DNA from: Zoogloea sp. 1C4
GTDB lineage: Bacteria; Pseudomonadota; Gammaproteobacteria; Burkholderiales; Rhodocyclaceae
DNA length: 64,000 nucleotides
Assembly: GCF_009469605.1 (NCBI RefSeq)
Contig: NZ_SSXU01000001.1
Location: 372,001 to 436,000, forward strand
Direction of reading: 5' to 3'
Both the position numbers and the translations under genes were made by a program. Below are positions 26,486 through 35,421 of the stretch, piece after piece (the first letter of the stretch is position 1; each line of letters starts with the position of its first letter). The notes beneath the pieces are model-generated. The model had not been told where the DNA came from and did no database searches. It saw nothing but the letters and a program-made list of their open reading frames with translations.

Positions 26486-26698
26486 TCAACTGCGTCGTTT
26501 CGGTTTGGCCTTGGGCGCTGCAGGCGCGGTCGTGCCGAGCAGGGTCTTCAGGTTGTCGTCGGTGGCCTTGGTCACCGCAGCATTGATCTGGCGCTTGGCC
26601 TGGGCGGCCGCCTGGCCGCGCATCGTGCTGGCCATCCGGTTTGCCGCGCTCAGCCAGATGCTCATGAACGGATTCTTTTTAAGCCAGGGATTGGACAT
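26486..26698 (-). CDS. Small basic protein of unknown function (70 aa)
   Basis: 70 residues starting MSNPWLKKNPFMSIWLSAAN and ending in a Lys/Arg/Pro tail (PKAKPKRRS). The middle is an amphipathic helix rich in Ala. The basic Ala/Lys/Pro tail resembles phasin-like or nucleic-acid-binding proteins, but no family can be named. It lies 12 bp downstream of the hemerythrin-like gene, so the two are probably cotranscribed. Confidence 0.6.
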   Translation of the reverse strand: MSNPWLKKNPFMSIWLSAANRMASTMRGQAAAQAKRQINAAVTKATDDNLKTLLGTTAPAAPKAKPKRRS

Positions 26699-26710
26699 GG
26701 TCGTATCCCT

Positions 26711-27214
26711 TCAGGCGCGGGCGGCGAGAAGCTCGGTCTTGCGCGCGGCCATCTGCACACCCAGCTCAGCCAGATCCAGTGACGTGGCCTTGGCCTTGGG
26801 GAACATCTCGTTCTGCTCTTCCTTGACGTGGTGCTTGACGTATTCGGACAGCACCTTGACCTTGGCCGCATAGAGCTCGCCGTCAGGCTCAACCCCTTCG
26901 ATCTGGGCGATCAGGTCCTTGAGGCTGGCATGCTCGACCGTGGCCTCCGGCACCAGGAGCTTGTCCTTGAGTGCCGCCTTGACCGCCGGGTAGAAGATCT
27001 CCTCCTCGATCTGCGCGTGGACGCTCAATTCGGTGCAGATCTCGGCGACGAGCGCCTTCCTCTTCTTGCTGGAATCCGCTTTTTCGTACTCTTCAAACAG
27101 TCCACTCACCGTTCCGTGGTCCGCCTTGAGCAAGGCGATCGCGTCCTGCGCAGCAGCGGCGGGCTTCGGTGTGGCGGGGGTTTTGGTAGTGAGGGTCTTG
27201 GTGCTGGCTGTCAT
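26711..27214 (-). CDS. Hemerythrin HHE cation-binding domain protein
   Basis: 167 residues. A Thr/Pro/Ala-rich head of about 24 residues precedes the domain. Metal ligands of the HHE fold are visible: LKADHGTVSGLFEEY, SVHAQIEEEIFYPAV, TVEHASLKDL and KHHVKEEQNEMFPKA. The pattern of His and Glu fits a di-iron four-helix bundle that binds oxygen or senses redox or nitric oxide stress. It is in a leftward run with a 70-residue protein and a catalase, so a stress role is inferred. Confidence 0.88.
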   Translation of the reverse strand: MTASTKTLTTKTPATPKPAAAAQDAIALLKADHGTVSGLFEEYEKADSSKKRKALVAEICTELSVHAQIEEEIFYPAVKAALKDKLLVPEATVEHASLKDLIAQIEGVEPDGELYAAKVKVLSEYVKHHVKEEQNEMFPKAKATSLDLAELGVQMAARKTELLAARA

Positions 27215-27253
27215 GGCAGTTCCTTGGTTATCTGGTGGGGATGGGGTGTGCAA

Positions 27254-27328
27254 TCAATGCACGAACAACGCGATCAAAATGATGATCGGAATGGGTATGC
27301 CCAGAAACAGCAGCACGAGTGAACGCAT
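27254..27328 (-). CDS. 24-residue single-pass membrane peptide
   Basis: The peptide begins MRSLVLLFLGIPIPIIILIA and ends LFVH, almost wholly hydrophobic with two prolines in the middle. A near-perfect ribosome site AAGGAGG lies 7 bases before the ATG, which strongly supports real translation. It sits between the hemerythrin-like gene (39 bp) and the frameshifted membrane-protein gene (38 bp), on the same strand. It resembles short hydrophobic peptides seen near stress genes in proteobacteria. Function unknown. Confidence 0.7.
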   Translation of the reverse strand: MRSLVLLFLGIPIPIIILIALFVH

Positions 27329-27366
27329 GGTCGGGCCTCCTTAGGTCGGCGATCTGGAAGGAATGC

Positions 27367-28325
27367 TCAGGCATCGCGCTGCCGGCCACCGTAAGTGGCG
27401 GCCAGGCTGGCGACGAAGGCGCCACTGAGCAATGAGACGAAAGTCCACAGCGCCGCGTAGGCCGACGCCTTGCGCGCCTTGTCGGCGCTGGATCTGGCGG
27501 CAACTTCCGCGTCGTTCAGCCGGGCCTGAGCGCGCGCGTAGATGTCGGTGACACGTTTCTCGGCGTCGTGTTGCGACATGCCGGTGCGTTTAGCAACCAG
27601 CTGACCGACGTACTGGATGTCCTCGGGCGGCAGGGGTTCGGAGCGGCTGACGTTCGTGAAGATGCGCCCCACCTCGGCGGCCTCATTGGCCATCGTGGCC
27701 ATCGTGCGCTCGGACGTCTGGGCAGACTCGACGCCTGCGCTCCGGCGAAACAGGGAATCGACGAAGTAGGCCATCGGCCCGCGCTCCATCGACGACATCG
27801 GGCCCGCTGCCACGATGCCGCCCGCCGCCACGGTGGCGGAACTGGCAACCCCTTCGACAACCGCAGCGCCGGCCTGGACACCGCCACTCAGGACGGACCC
27901 GATCGCCGAAGTCAGCAGCGCCGCGGTGGCCAGGGAGGCCACGGCCCAGGCCAGAAAGCCGTGGGCGGTGTCACGAAAGTAGACCTCGTCGGGGTCGGTA
28001 TCCATCCATTTCGTTCGCAGCCGGCCGGCGAGGTAGCCCCCATCGCAGACGAAAGCAGCTGCGTGAGCGTGAGCCACACGATGGTCGACACGCCAAAGCT
28101 CGCTGCGCTGACGCCTTCACGGGCCCACGGCGATACCGAAGACAAGCCCAGTCCGACGCCGAGGATCAGCAGGATCAGGGACAGGGACGCGCCGGCGGCA
28201 GCGCCGGCAGCGATGGCCCCCCACGAGACGGCGCAGGTCGACGAACGCGGGCTGTCGGCGTAGGCGTCGGACAGACCGTCTGAATACTCCAGTGGATCAA
28301 CAGGTGCGGTTCGCGTGGTTGCCAT
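27367..28325 (-). pseudogene. Multi-pass membrane protein broken by a one-base frameshift
   Basis: The N-terminal part starts at 28325 (MATTRTAPVDPLEYSDGLSD) and carries SWGAIAAGAAAGASLSLILL and GLGLSSVSPWAREGVSA. It runs in one frame to about 28040. The rest (GYLAGRLRTKWMD, FRDTAHGFLAWAVASL, then a C-terminal membrane segment) continues in another frame to the stop at 27367. Joining them needs one extra G in a run of five (C5 on the + strand, 28037-28041), giving MGGYLAGRLR. Intact relatives are about 310-residue membrane proteins of unknown function. A sequencing error, a recent mutation or slippage at the homopolymer are all possible. Confidence 0.7.
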
Positions 28326-28649
28326 GGCAGTCCTTCGGGTGGTTGCAGGTTTCGAGGAGTCATGCCCGATAACATCGGCCAGATGCTGCACGGTAGTGTT
28401 CCGGCGCCAGCGGGTCTGTTGGACAACACACATACCGGCGGCTGTCGCCGTGACCGGCACCAGGCTTTGGGCATTGAGACGGCGCCTGCTCGCGCTCTTC
28501 CGCTGCCGATATGTCGGCTTGCGTACATATGCCGGCACTTTTGAGGTTCAGACTGGGTTCGTCCTGCCGGCGGCCTGCTGCACCCGGGCACTCGGGAGAG
28601 GACCAAAACCGAACATCGACAGTCGTCGAACGAAGGGAAGGTTTCCCCC
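28326..28649. other. Divergent intergenic region, 324 bp
   Basis: It separates the leftward frameshifted membrane-protein gene from the rightward cardiolipin synthase gene and so should hold both promoters. It contains a short imperfect dyad (GATATGT ... ACATATG, about 28508-28532). Open frames here have no ribosome site or domain. I see no RNA gene. Confidence 0.4.
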
Positions 28650-29912
28650 ATGCTGGTACTTGGAATCGCCCTCGCGTCGGCGCTGTTCGCGGTCATCGTG
28701 GTGCTGAACTTCGCCACGGGCGAGAAGAAGATTGAACACAGCGTCGAGCGCCTGTATTCGGCCGCCGATCCGGCCTTTGGGCGCGCGATGGGGGTGCTGC
28801 TCGGGCCGGCCATCCTGCATGACAACCGTTTCGAAGCCCTGCTGAATGGCGACCGGATCTTTCCGGCCATGCTCACGGCCATTCGAGATGCGACGAAGAC
28901 CATCACCTTCGAGAGCTACATCTACTGGTCGGACGCCATCGGCAAGGCGTTCGCCGAGGCGCTCGCCGAGCGGGCACGTGCCGGCGTCAAGGTGCATGTG
29001 CTGCTCGACTGGGTGGGCAGCAACAAGATGGACCCGACGCATCTCGCGGTCATGGAGGCGGCCGGTGTCGAGGTGCGCAAGTTCCACAAGCCCGACTGGT
29101 ACTCGCTGGCGCGCATGAACAACCGTACGCACCGCAAGGTGCTGGTTGTGGACGGCAAGGTGGGCTTTACCGGCGGTGTCGGCATCGCCGGGCTGTGGAC
29201 GGGCAATGCCCAGGATCCGCAGCACTGGCGCGACACCCACTTCAGGGCCGAGGGGCCGGTGGTGGCGCAGATGCAGGCCGTATTTCTCGACAACTGGATC
29301 AAGGCCACCGGTGCCGTCCTGCACGGCGACGACTACTTCCCGGCGCTGCGGGAAGCCGGCGACGAGGCCGCCCAGATGTTCAGCAGCTCGCCCTCCGGCG
29401 GTAGCGACAGCATGCATCTGATGTACCTGCTGGCGATCAGCGCGGCGCATCACTCGATCCACCTGTCGAGCGCCTATTTCGTCCCCGACGCCCTCAGCAA
29501 GCGGGCGCTCGTCGATGCACTCGAACGCGGAGTCAAGGTGACCATCATCGTGCCGGGCAAGCACAGCGACGCAGCCATCGTCCGCCGTGCCTCGCGGGCC
29601 CGCTGGGGCGCCCTGCTGGCAGCCGGCGCCGAGATTCACGAGTACCAGCCGACGATGTATCACTGCAAGGTGCTGATCGTCGATGGCCTGATGGTGTCGG
29701 TCGGCTCGACCAATTTCGACACCCGCTCGTTTCGCCTCAATGACGAAGCCAATCTGAACATCTACGCAGCCGATTTCGCGCGCCGACAGATCGAAGTGTT
29801 CAACGCCGACCTGTCGCAATCACGGCAGATCAGCCTGCGCGCGTGGCAACGGCGGCCGCTTGCCGAGAAGTTCCTGGAACACGCAGCGTCGCTCGTCGGC
29901 GCACAACTTTAG
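28650..29912 (+). CDS. Cardiolipin synthase-like phospholipase D family protein
   Basis: 420 residues. An N-terminal membrane segment (about residues 2-23) precedes two HKD active sites: NRTHRKVLVVDGKVGFTGG near residue 161 and YHCKVLIVDGLMVSVGSTNF near 336, each with H-x-K-x4-D. The membrane anchor and length fit ClsA/ClsB-type cardiolipin synthases rather than nucleases. It joins two phosphatidylglycerols, or a related donor pair, at the inner membrane. GGGAAGG precedes the ATG by 8 bases. It heads a three-gene rightward run with the next two membrane-protein genes. Confidence 0.88.
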   Translation: MLVLGIALASALFAVIVVLNFATGEKKIEHSVERLYSAADPAFGRAMGVLLGPAILHDNRFEALLNGDRIFPAMLTAIRDATKTITFESYIYWSDAIGKAFAEALAERARAGVKVHVLLDWVGSNKMDPTHLAVMEAAGVEVRKFHKPDWYSLARMNNRTHRKVLVVDGKVGFTGGVGIAGLWTGNAQDPQHWRDTHFRAEGPVVAQMQAVFLDNWIKATGAVLHGDDYFPALREAGDEAAQMFSSSPSGGSDSMHLMYLLAISAAHHSIHLSSAYFVPDALSKRALVDALERGVKVTIIVPGKHSDAAIVRRASRARWGALLAAGAEIHEYQPTMYHCKVLIVDGLMVSVGSTNFDTRSFRLNDEANLNIYAADFARRQIEVFNADLSQSRQISLRAWQRRPLAEKFLEHAASLVGAQL

Positions 29913-29926
29913 ACAAGGGCCCGCTC

Positions 29927-30637
29927 ATGCCTTCCACCGCCGCCGCATCCGTTTCGTCCTTGCTCGCTTCAGTGCACGCCGTGGCCAGGCGCTTCCTCAC
30001 GCTGGTGACGGTGGAGGGCAGGCAAGCCGGCCTGAGGCTGTTGTCCATGCTGGGGCTGGCCCTGCTGGCCGCCGGTCTGGCGATCACCGGCTGGCTTGGT
30101 CTGCTGGCCGGCCTCATCGTCGCCCTCGTGCAGAACGACATCGTCCGCCTGGGGCCTGCGCTGGGGCTCGCGGCCCTGCTCAGTATTTCCGGCGCCGGCG
30201 GAATCGTGCTGCTATTGATGCGGGGCAGCCCGAAGCCGCTTTTCGCGGCGACGCAGCGTCAGCTCGGGCTGTGGAGCGAGCCGAAAATCGAGGCGGGCGA
30301 CGCCCCTCCCCCGCGCCCTCCGTACGAACGGGATGTCGAGGAAGGCAGGATGGTCGCCCATGCCGAATACCAGGCGTTGCGAAAGCGCTTGCGCCGCCGT
30401 CTCGACTCACCGCTCATCATCGGCGGCGGTGTGCTCGCCGGAATCGCCGTCGGGTATCTCGCGGGTGGCCGGGGCCGCACCAGGGGCCGGCATCAGCCCG
30501 GACGCCCCCACAACTGGATGCAAGTCCTCGGCGTGCTGCGCGTGCTGACGCCCCTGTGGCTGGCGCGTCGGTCCGCGTCCCGAGCGCTGGCGGATGGCGG
30601 GGAAACCGCCGCCGCGGGTGAGCGCCATGGATCTTAG
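29927..30637 (+). CDS. Membrane protein, phage-holin-family-like (DUF1469 type)
   Basis: 236 residues from MPSTAAASVSSLLASVHAVA. A short soluble head is followed by two membrane segments (about residues 35-60 and 70-95). A linker rich in Pro/Arg and a third short hydrophobic stretch (LIIGGGVLAGIAVGYLAGG) follow, then a basic tail. The two-helix hairpin after a coiled head is like the phage holin superfamily III/YqjE group, often found with YqjD-like and YihY-like membrane proteins. It lies 14 bp after the cardiolipin synthase gene and overlaps the YihY gene by 11 bp. Function unknown. Confidence 0.65.
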   Translation: MPSTAAASVSSLLASVHAVARRFLTLVTVEGRQAGLRLLSMLGLALLAAGLAITGWLGLLAGLIVALVQNDIVRLGPALGLAALLSISGAGGIVLLLMRGSPKPLFAATQRQLGLWSEPKIEAGDAPPPRPPYERDVEEGRMVAHAEYQALRKRLRRRLDSPLIIGGGVLAGIAVGYLAGGRGRTRGRHQPGRPHNWMQVLGVLRVLTPLWLARRSASRALADGGETAAAGERHGS

Positions 30638-31526
30638 TCAGATCAGGCGTCTGATCGACAGCTCGGTTAACGCCTGGCTGGACGATTTTGCACCCAGCAT
30701 GGGCGCCGCCCTCGCCTACTACACGCTGTTCTCGCTTGCGCCGCTGCTCATCATCGTCATCGCCATTGCCGGCCTCGTCTTTGGCCAGGATGCTGCCCGC
30801 GGTGAGATCGTTGCGCAGATACAAGGCCTGATCGGACGCGACGGCGCGATCGCCGTGCAAGGGCTGCTGAAAAGCACCAGCGAGCCCGCCCAGGGATTCG
30901 TTGCCATCGTGCTCAGCACCATCATGCTGATCGTCGGCGCGACGACCGTGTTCGCGGAATTGCAGAGTGACCTCGACCGCATCTGGCGCGTCCCCGTCCC
31001 GGCACGAAAGATGGGCATCCTCGTCTTGCTGCACACCCGCCTGCTTTCCTTTGGCCTGGTGCTCGGGCTCGGATTCCTGCTTCTGGTCTCGCTGGTGATC
31101 GGTGCCGCGATCGCCGCCGTCGGCAAATGGTGGGACGGCTACTTCGCCGGCTGGGAGGCCGTTTTCCAGGCGATTGATTTCTGCATCTCCTTCGCCATTT
31201 CGACCGCGCTCTTCGCGATGATCTACAAGCTCATGCCGCGAGCCCGGATCGCCTGGCAGGACGTCTGGATCGGCGCGGCCGTGACGGCGCTCCTGTTCGA
31301 GATCGGCAAGTTGCTGATCGGCCTGTATCTGGGCAAGACCAACGTCGCGTCGGGTTTCGGGGCGGCCGGCTCGCTGGTCGTGCTGCTGGTTTGGGTCTAT
31401 TTCGCGGCGCAGATCTTTCTGCTGGGGGCCGAATTCACCTGGGCCTACGCCCACGAACGCGGTTCGCAGGCAGAGCAATCCGCACACGGCGGCGCGGTAG
31501 TCGCTGAGTCAAGTCTGCCGGATTGA
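30627..31526 (+). CDS. YihY/BrkB family inner-membrane protein
   Basis: 299 residues from MDLSQIRRLIDSSVNAWLDD. Signature features of the family are present: MGAALAYYTLFSLAPLLIIV near residue 25 and a later YKLMPRARIAWQDVWIGA, with six hydrophobic segments. The family (once misnamed ribonuclease BN) is thought to act in transport or membrane organisation. The overlap of 11 bp with the preceding gene shows an operon with the cardiolipin synthase. The stop lies at the left edge of the rearranged zone that precedes the restriction-modification locus. Confidence 0.88.
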   Translation: MDLSQIRRLIDSSVNAWLDDFAPSMGAALAYYTLFSLAPLLIIVIAIAGLVFGQDAARGEIVAQIQGLIGRDGAIAVQGLLKSTSEPAQGFVAIVLSTIMLIVGATTVFAELQSDLDRIWRVPVPARKMGILVLLHTRLLSFGLVLGLGFLLLVSLVIGAAIAAVGKWWDGYFAGWEAVFQAIDFCISFAISTALFAMIYKLMPRARIAWQDVWIGAAVTALLFEIGKLLIGLYLGKTNVASGFGAAGSLVVLLVWVYFAAQIFLLGAEFTWAYAHERGSQAEQSAHGGAVVAESSLPD

Positions 31527-31685
31527 TCGCCGACGGCGGCCCGCGGCGGCGCTGACAGTCGAGCGTGACCTGATCGCCCTCCCCTCAATAGTCTGACCAT
31601 CCTTTCGTCGGCTCCATCCGCAAATGGTCCGTTGGCGCCTGCGCCTCAGAAAGGCTGGGAGCCCTTCCAACCACGATGCAGACCT

Positions 31686-31975
31686 GTGCTCATTGGACTG
31701 ATCAACAACATTGCCGTCCTGGTCGCCCTGGTTGCGCGGGGGCTGATCAGAGAATGCCAAGGTTCGGGAGCGCACCAGAGGCACTGCCAAACCTCCTTTA
31801 CGTCTTCGCGCAGACCGACAACTCCATCACCCGCAAATACGGCAGAACGGGCCTCGGCCGCGCCATCTCGAAGAAGATCGCCCCGCTGATGGGCGGCGAC
31901 GCCGGCGCCCAGTCCGTCCCGATCCTGGCCATGACCGCCAACGCCTCTGCCGAAGACAAGCCACGCTGCTTCGCT
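31686..31975 (+). pseudogene. Relic of a hybrid sensor kinase/response regulator
   Basis: Three pieces of a sensor kinase remain with the middle missing. At 31686-31748 one frame reads VLIGLINNIAVLVALVARGL, like the first membrane helix of 5TM/7TM-type kinases. At 31793-31910 another frame gives AQTDNSITRKYG and GTGLGRAISKKIAPLMGG, the ATP-lid and G2 box of a histidine kinase. This runs straight into [19 protein letters not shown], the end of a receiver domain. A functional protein is not possible. The relic ends exactly where the left direct repeat starts (31973). Confidence 0.65.
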
Positions 31976-32092
31976 GGCTTCAGCCCGGCCGGCGCAGTGG
32001 GTCGAGGAGCGCCCGCAGGTTGTTGTGATCCAGCTCGTGCATCAGCGCGAGCAGCTGGCCCAGCTGCCCGGCGGGAAAGCCCTCCCGGGCGA
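31973..32092. repeat. Left 120-bp direct repeat flanking the restriction-modification locus
   Basis: It matches 40208-40327 with 9 differences in 120 aligned positions, same orientation. It contains the stop codon and last 37 codons of the DUF3820 gene (minus strand). The differences are mostly silent or conservative in that frame. Confidence 0.92.
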
Positions 32093-32150
32093 GCTGCGCT
32101 TCGGCGATGTACGGCACGAAGAAGCCATCGCCGCCGGCAAAGCGGTGCGC
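31980..32150 (-). pseudogene. Shrunken duplicate of the DUF3820/helicase pair
   Basis: Three segments of the region near 40.2-41.3 kb are joined in one minus-strand frame. 31980-32092 equals the DUF3820 3' end. 32089-32134 matches helicase bases 40842-40887 (GDGFFVP region, 4 differences in 46). 32128-32150 is identical to 41253-41275 (HRFAGGD region). The joints fall in 7-base overlaps (CGGGCGA and TCGCCGC), the mark of microhomology deletions of about 518 and 372 bp. The intact originals lie at 40215-42424. Confidence 0.85.
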
Positions 32151-32228
32151 GACGCCTGCGCCCTTCGAGGGCCGGGGAAGTACAATCCCGGCGCCGCGCT
32201 TCATGCCCCCCGCTCATCGACAACGCCA

Positions 32229-34070
32229 ATGAATCACCAAGCCCTCTCCTCTTTCATCTGGTCGGTCGCCGATCTGCTGCGTGGCGACTACAAACAGTCC
32301 GAATACGGCAAGGTCGTGCTGCCCTTCACCGTCCTGCGGCGCCTCGACTGCGTGCTGGCTGCCACCAAGCCCGCCGTGCTCGCCGAGCTGGAAGCCAAGA
32401 CCAAGGCCGGCCTCAACCCCGACCCCTTCCTGCTCCGCGCGGCCGGTCAGCGCTACTTCTACAACACCTCGCCGCTCGATCTTTCCACCCTGCTCGGCGA
32501 CCAGGACCACATCCGCCAGAACCTCTACGCCTACATCCAGGGCTTCTCGCCTGCGGCCCGCGACATCTTCGAGCGCTTCGACTTCTTCACCCAGGTTGAA
32601 CGCCTCGCCAAGGCCGGGCTGCTCTACCTCGTCACCGAGAAGTTCGCCAACATCGATCTGCACCCCGACGTGGTGGACAACGCCCGGATGGGCCTCGTCT
32701 TCGAAGAGCTGATCCGCAAGTTCGCCGAAATCTCCAACGAGACGGCCGGGGAGCATTTCACCCCGCGAGAGGTCATTCGCCTGATGGTGAACCTGATCTT
32801 CATCGAGGACGACGACGTGCTCACCGCCGGCAACGCCGTGGTGCGCGCCCTCTACGACCCCACCGCCGGCACCGGCGGCATGCTCTCGGTGGCCGGCGAA
32901 TACCTGCACGAGCACAACCCCGCCGCCCGCCTCAACCTGTTCGGGCAGGAGCTCAACGACGAGTCCTACGCCATCTGCAAGGCCGACATGCTCATCAAGG
33001 GGCAGGACGTGCACAACATCGTGGCGGGCAACACCCTGTCGGACGACGGCCACGCCAACACCAAGTTCGACTACATGCTCTCCAACCCGCCCTTCGGCGT
33101 GGAGTGGAAGAAGGTCGAATCGGTCGTGCGCAAGGAAGCCGCCGAAAAAGGCTTCGACGGCCGTTTCGGCCCCGGCCTACCAAGGGTCTCGGACGGCTCG
33201 ATGCTGTTCCTGCTCCACCTCATCAGCAAGATGCGCCCGGCGGTGGATGGCGGCGCCCGCATCGGCATCGTCCTCAACGGCTCACCGCTCTTCACCGGCG
33301 GCGCCGGCAGCGGCGAATCCGAGATCCGCCGCTACGTGCTCGAGAACGATCTGGTCGAAGCCATCATCGGCCTGCCCACCGACATGTTCTACAACACCGG
33401 GATCAGCACCTACATCTGGGTGCTCTCCAACAAGAAGCCCGACGAGCGCAAGGGCTGGGTGCAACTCATCGACGCCAGCAGCTTCTGGCAGAAGATGAGG
33501 AAGAGCCTCGGCAGCAAGCGCAAGGAGCTCTCCGAGCAGCACATCGCCGACATCACCCGGCTGTTCGGCGAGTTCGTCGAGGCTGAACAGGCCATCGTGC
33601 TCGACGCAACGGGCAAGGAAGTCGCCCGCCAGATCCTGCTCTTCGGCGACGCCGAGCCGGCAGCCCCCAAAGGCGGCAAGGTGAAGCGCGTGCCCATCTC
33701 CCGCGTCTTCAAGAACGAGGAGTTCGGCTACACCACGATCACCGTCGAGCGCCCGCTGCGCGACGACGCGGGCAACATCGTGCTCGGCGAGCGCGGCAAG
33801 CAGAAGGGCAAGCCCCAGCCCGACAGCAGCCTGCGCGACACCGAGAACGTGCCGCTCACCGAGGACATCGATGCCTACTTCCAGCGTGAAGTCCTGCCCC
33901 ACGCGCCGGATGCCTGGATCGACCACGAGAAATCCAAGGTCGGCTACGAGATCCCGTTCAACCGCCACTTCTACGTCTTCGAGGCGCCGCGCAGCCTGCA
34001 CGAGATCGACGAGGAGCTGAAGGGCGTCACCGCCCGGATCATGGCGATGCTGGAAGGGCTGGCGGAATGA
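32229..34070 (+). CDS. hsdM: Type I restriction-modification system methyltransferase subunit
   Basis: 613 residues from [20 protein letters not shown]. The HsdM N-terminal helical domain precedes the N6-adenine methylase domain, with the SAM-binding [10 protein letters not shown] at residue 210 and the catalytic NPPF at residue 286. With HsdS it methylates adenine in both strands of the recognition site, and it is needed with HsdR for cleavage. A -10-like TACAAT lies near 32181, between the relic and the start. The last four bases (ATGA) overlap the hsdS start. Confidence 0.95.
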   Translation: MNHQALSSFIWSVADLLRGDYKQSEYGKVVLPFTVLRRLDCVLAATKPAVLAELEAKTKAGLNPDPFLLRAAGQRYFYNTSPLDLSTLLGDQDHIRQNLYAYIQGFSPAARDIFERFDFFTQVERLAKAGLLYLVTEKFANIDLHPDVVDNARMGLVFEELIRKFAEISNETAGEHFTPREVIRLMVNLIFIEDDDVLTAGNAVVRALYDPTAGTGGMLSVAGEYLHEHNPAARLNLFGQELNDESYAICKADMLIKGQDVHNIVAGNTLSDDGHANTKFDYMLSNPPFGVEWKKVESVVRKEAAEKGFDGRFGPGLPRVSDGSMLFLLHLISKMRPAVDGGARIGIVLNGSPLFTGGAGSGESEIRRYVLENDLVEAIIGLPTDMFYNTGISTYIWVLSNKKPDERKGWVQLIDASSFWQKMRKSLGSKRKELSEQHIADITRLFGEFVEAEQAIVLDATGKEVARQILLFGDAEPAAPKGGKVKRVPISRVFKNEEFGYTTITVERPLRDDAGNIVLGERGKQKGKPQPDSSLRDTENVPLTEDIDAYFQREVLPHAPDAWIDHEKSKVGYEIPFNRHFYVFEAPRSLHEIDEELKGVTARIMAMLEGLAE

Positions 34071-35407
34071 GCTTGCCGAGGTATGGGGAGTACAAGGACA
34101 GCGGGGTTGAGTGGCTGGGAGAGGTGCCGGCGCATTGGGAGGTAAAGCGATTACGCACGGTTGCCGAGCTGAATCCATCCAAGTCAGAAATTGCCGACAT
34201 CACGCGCAGTACCGATGTGTCGTTCCTGCCGATGGAAGCCATAGGCGACGACGGAACTCTGAATCTTGAGCGTATCCGTCCCCTTGCTGAAGTGGAAACG
34301 GGCTATACGTATTTCCGAGATGGTGATGTAACTATCGCCAAGATCACACCCTGCTTTGAAAATGGCAAGGGCGCGTTGATGAGTGGCCTGTCTAGCGGCA
34401 TTGGGTTTGGTACAACAGAGCTGATTGTGGCGCGGCCCAAAACAAACCACGTCACTGGCGAGTATCTGAACTGGCTATTCAATTCCAGGCAGTTTCGCAA
34501 TCATGGTGAGGCCAGCATGTACGGTGCCGGCGGACAAAAGCGTGTCCCGGACGATTTCGTCAGAAACTTCGTCAGCGCCTTCCCGCCGCTCCCCGAACAA
34601 ACCTCCATCGCCACCTTCCTCGACCGCGAGACCGGGAAAATCGACGCGCTGATTGGCGAGCAGGAGAAGCTCCTGCGGCTGCTCGCCGAAAAGCGCCAGG
34701 CCACCATTTCCCATGCCGTCACCAAGGGCCTAAACCCGGATGCGCCGATGAAGGATTCGGGGGTGGAATGGTTGGGGCAGGTGCCAGCGCATTGGGGATT
34801 GACTCGCCTAAAATATGCCGCGGACCTCATCGTGGATTGTCCGCACGAGACGCCAATTTACGACGATGACGGCGATTACAAAGTTGTTCGAACAGCGGAC
34901 GTCACAGAAGGCAAGCTCGACTCCAGTGCAATGTATTCCGTCACCGAGGCTGAATACGTGAATCGAATTCGGAGGCAAGCTCTTGCCAAAGATGACATTG
35001 TCTATGGCCGCGAAGGCGAGCGGTGGGGCTTTGCCGCACTCATTCCCGAAACTGACAAGTATTGCCTTGGGCAAAGAATGATGCAGTTTCGTACGGCTTC
35101 TGCGACGTGCCCGCATTACCTCATGTGGCAACTGAATTCGGTGAGTACTTACCGGCAGGGACAGCTCGATACTGTCGGTGCAACTTCCCCTCACGTCAAT
35201 GTTGGAACAATAAGAAACTATGTTCTTGCGGAGCCACCGCTAGAAGAGCAGCGGCAAATCTCCAAATTCCTCACCGCCGAAACCGCCCGCCTCGACGCCC
35301 TCACCGCCGAGGCAACCCGCGCCATCACCCTCCTCAAGGAGCGCCGCACCGCCCTGATTTCGGCCGCCGTCACCGGCAAGATCGACGTTCGACACGAAGC
35401 CGCGTAA
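34067..35407 (+). CDS. hsdS: Type I restriction-modification specificity subunit
   Basis: 446 residues with the two-repeat plan of Hsd[16 protein letters not shown] (about residues 10-24) begins the first target-recognition domain and [15 protein letters not shown] (about 229-243) the second. Each half ends in a conserved helix ([20 protein letters not shown] and [20 protein letters not shown]). The recognition domains are visibly AT-richer than the surrounding DNA (34.1-34.5 and 34.8-35.2 kb), as expected for exchangeable specificity segments. The target sequence cannot be predicted from this alone. Confidence 0.94.
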   Translation: MSLPRYGEYKDSGVEWLGEVPAHWEVKRLRTVAELNPSKSEIADITRSTDVSFLPMEAIGDDGTLNLERIRPLAEVETGYTYFRDGDVTIAKITPCFENGKGALMSGLSSGIGFGTTELIVARPKTNHVTGEYLNWLFNSRQFRNHGEASMYGAGGQKRVPDDFVRNFVSAFPPLPEQTSIATFLDRETGKIDALIGEQEKLLRLLAEKRQATISHAVTKGLNPDAPMKDSGVEWLGQVPAHWGLTRLKYAADLIVDCPHETPIYDDDGDYKVVRTADVTEGKLDSSAMYSVTEAEYVNRIRRQALAKDDIVYGREGERWGFAALIPETDKYCLGQRMMQFRTASATCPHYLMWQLNSVSTYRQGQLDTVGATSPHVNVGTIRNYVLAEPPLEEQRQISKFLTAETARLDALTAEATRAITLLKERRTALISAAVTGKIDVRHEAA

Positions 35408-35421
35408 GCCATCGCGCGCCC

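Noticed and set aside
28508-28532. Imperfect dyad in the divergent region before the cardiolipin synthase gene
   Set aside because: Arms are short and mismatched, and similar patterns are expected by chance; not reported as an operator.
31980-32204. A 74-residue minus-strand frame that looks like a small gene
   Set aside because: It is the fused remains of DUF3820 and two helicase segments, with a head unrelated to either; no ribosome site is evident.
31676-32599. Single long + strand frame running from the kinase relic into hsdM
   Set aside because: It is a chance join: after residue 100 it reads the wrong strand of the DUF3820/helicase relic and then the wrong frame of hsdM.
34067-35407. 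hsdS as two separate genes because of internal repeats
   Set aside because: The frame is continuous and the repeats are the normal half-subunit symmetry of HsdS.
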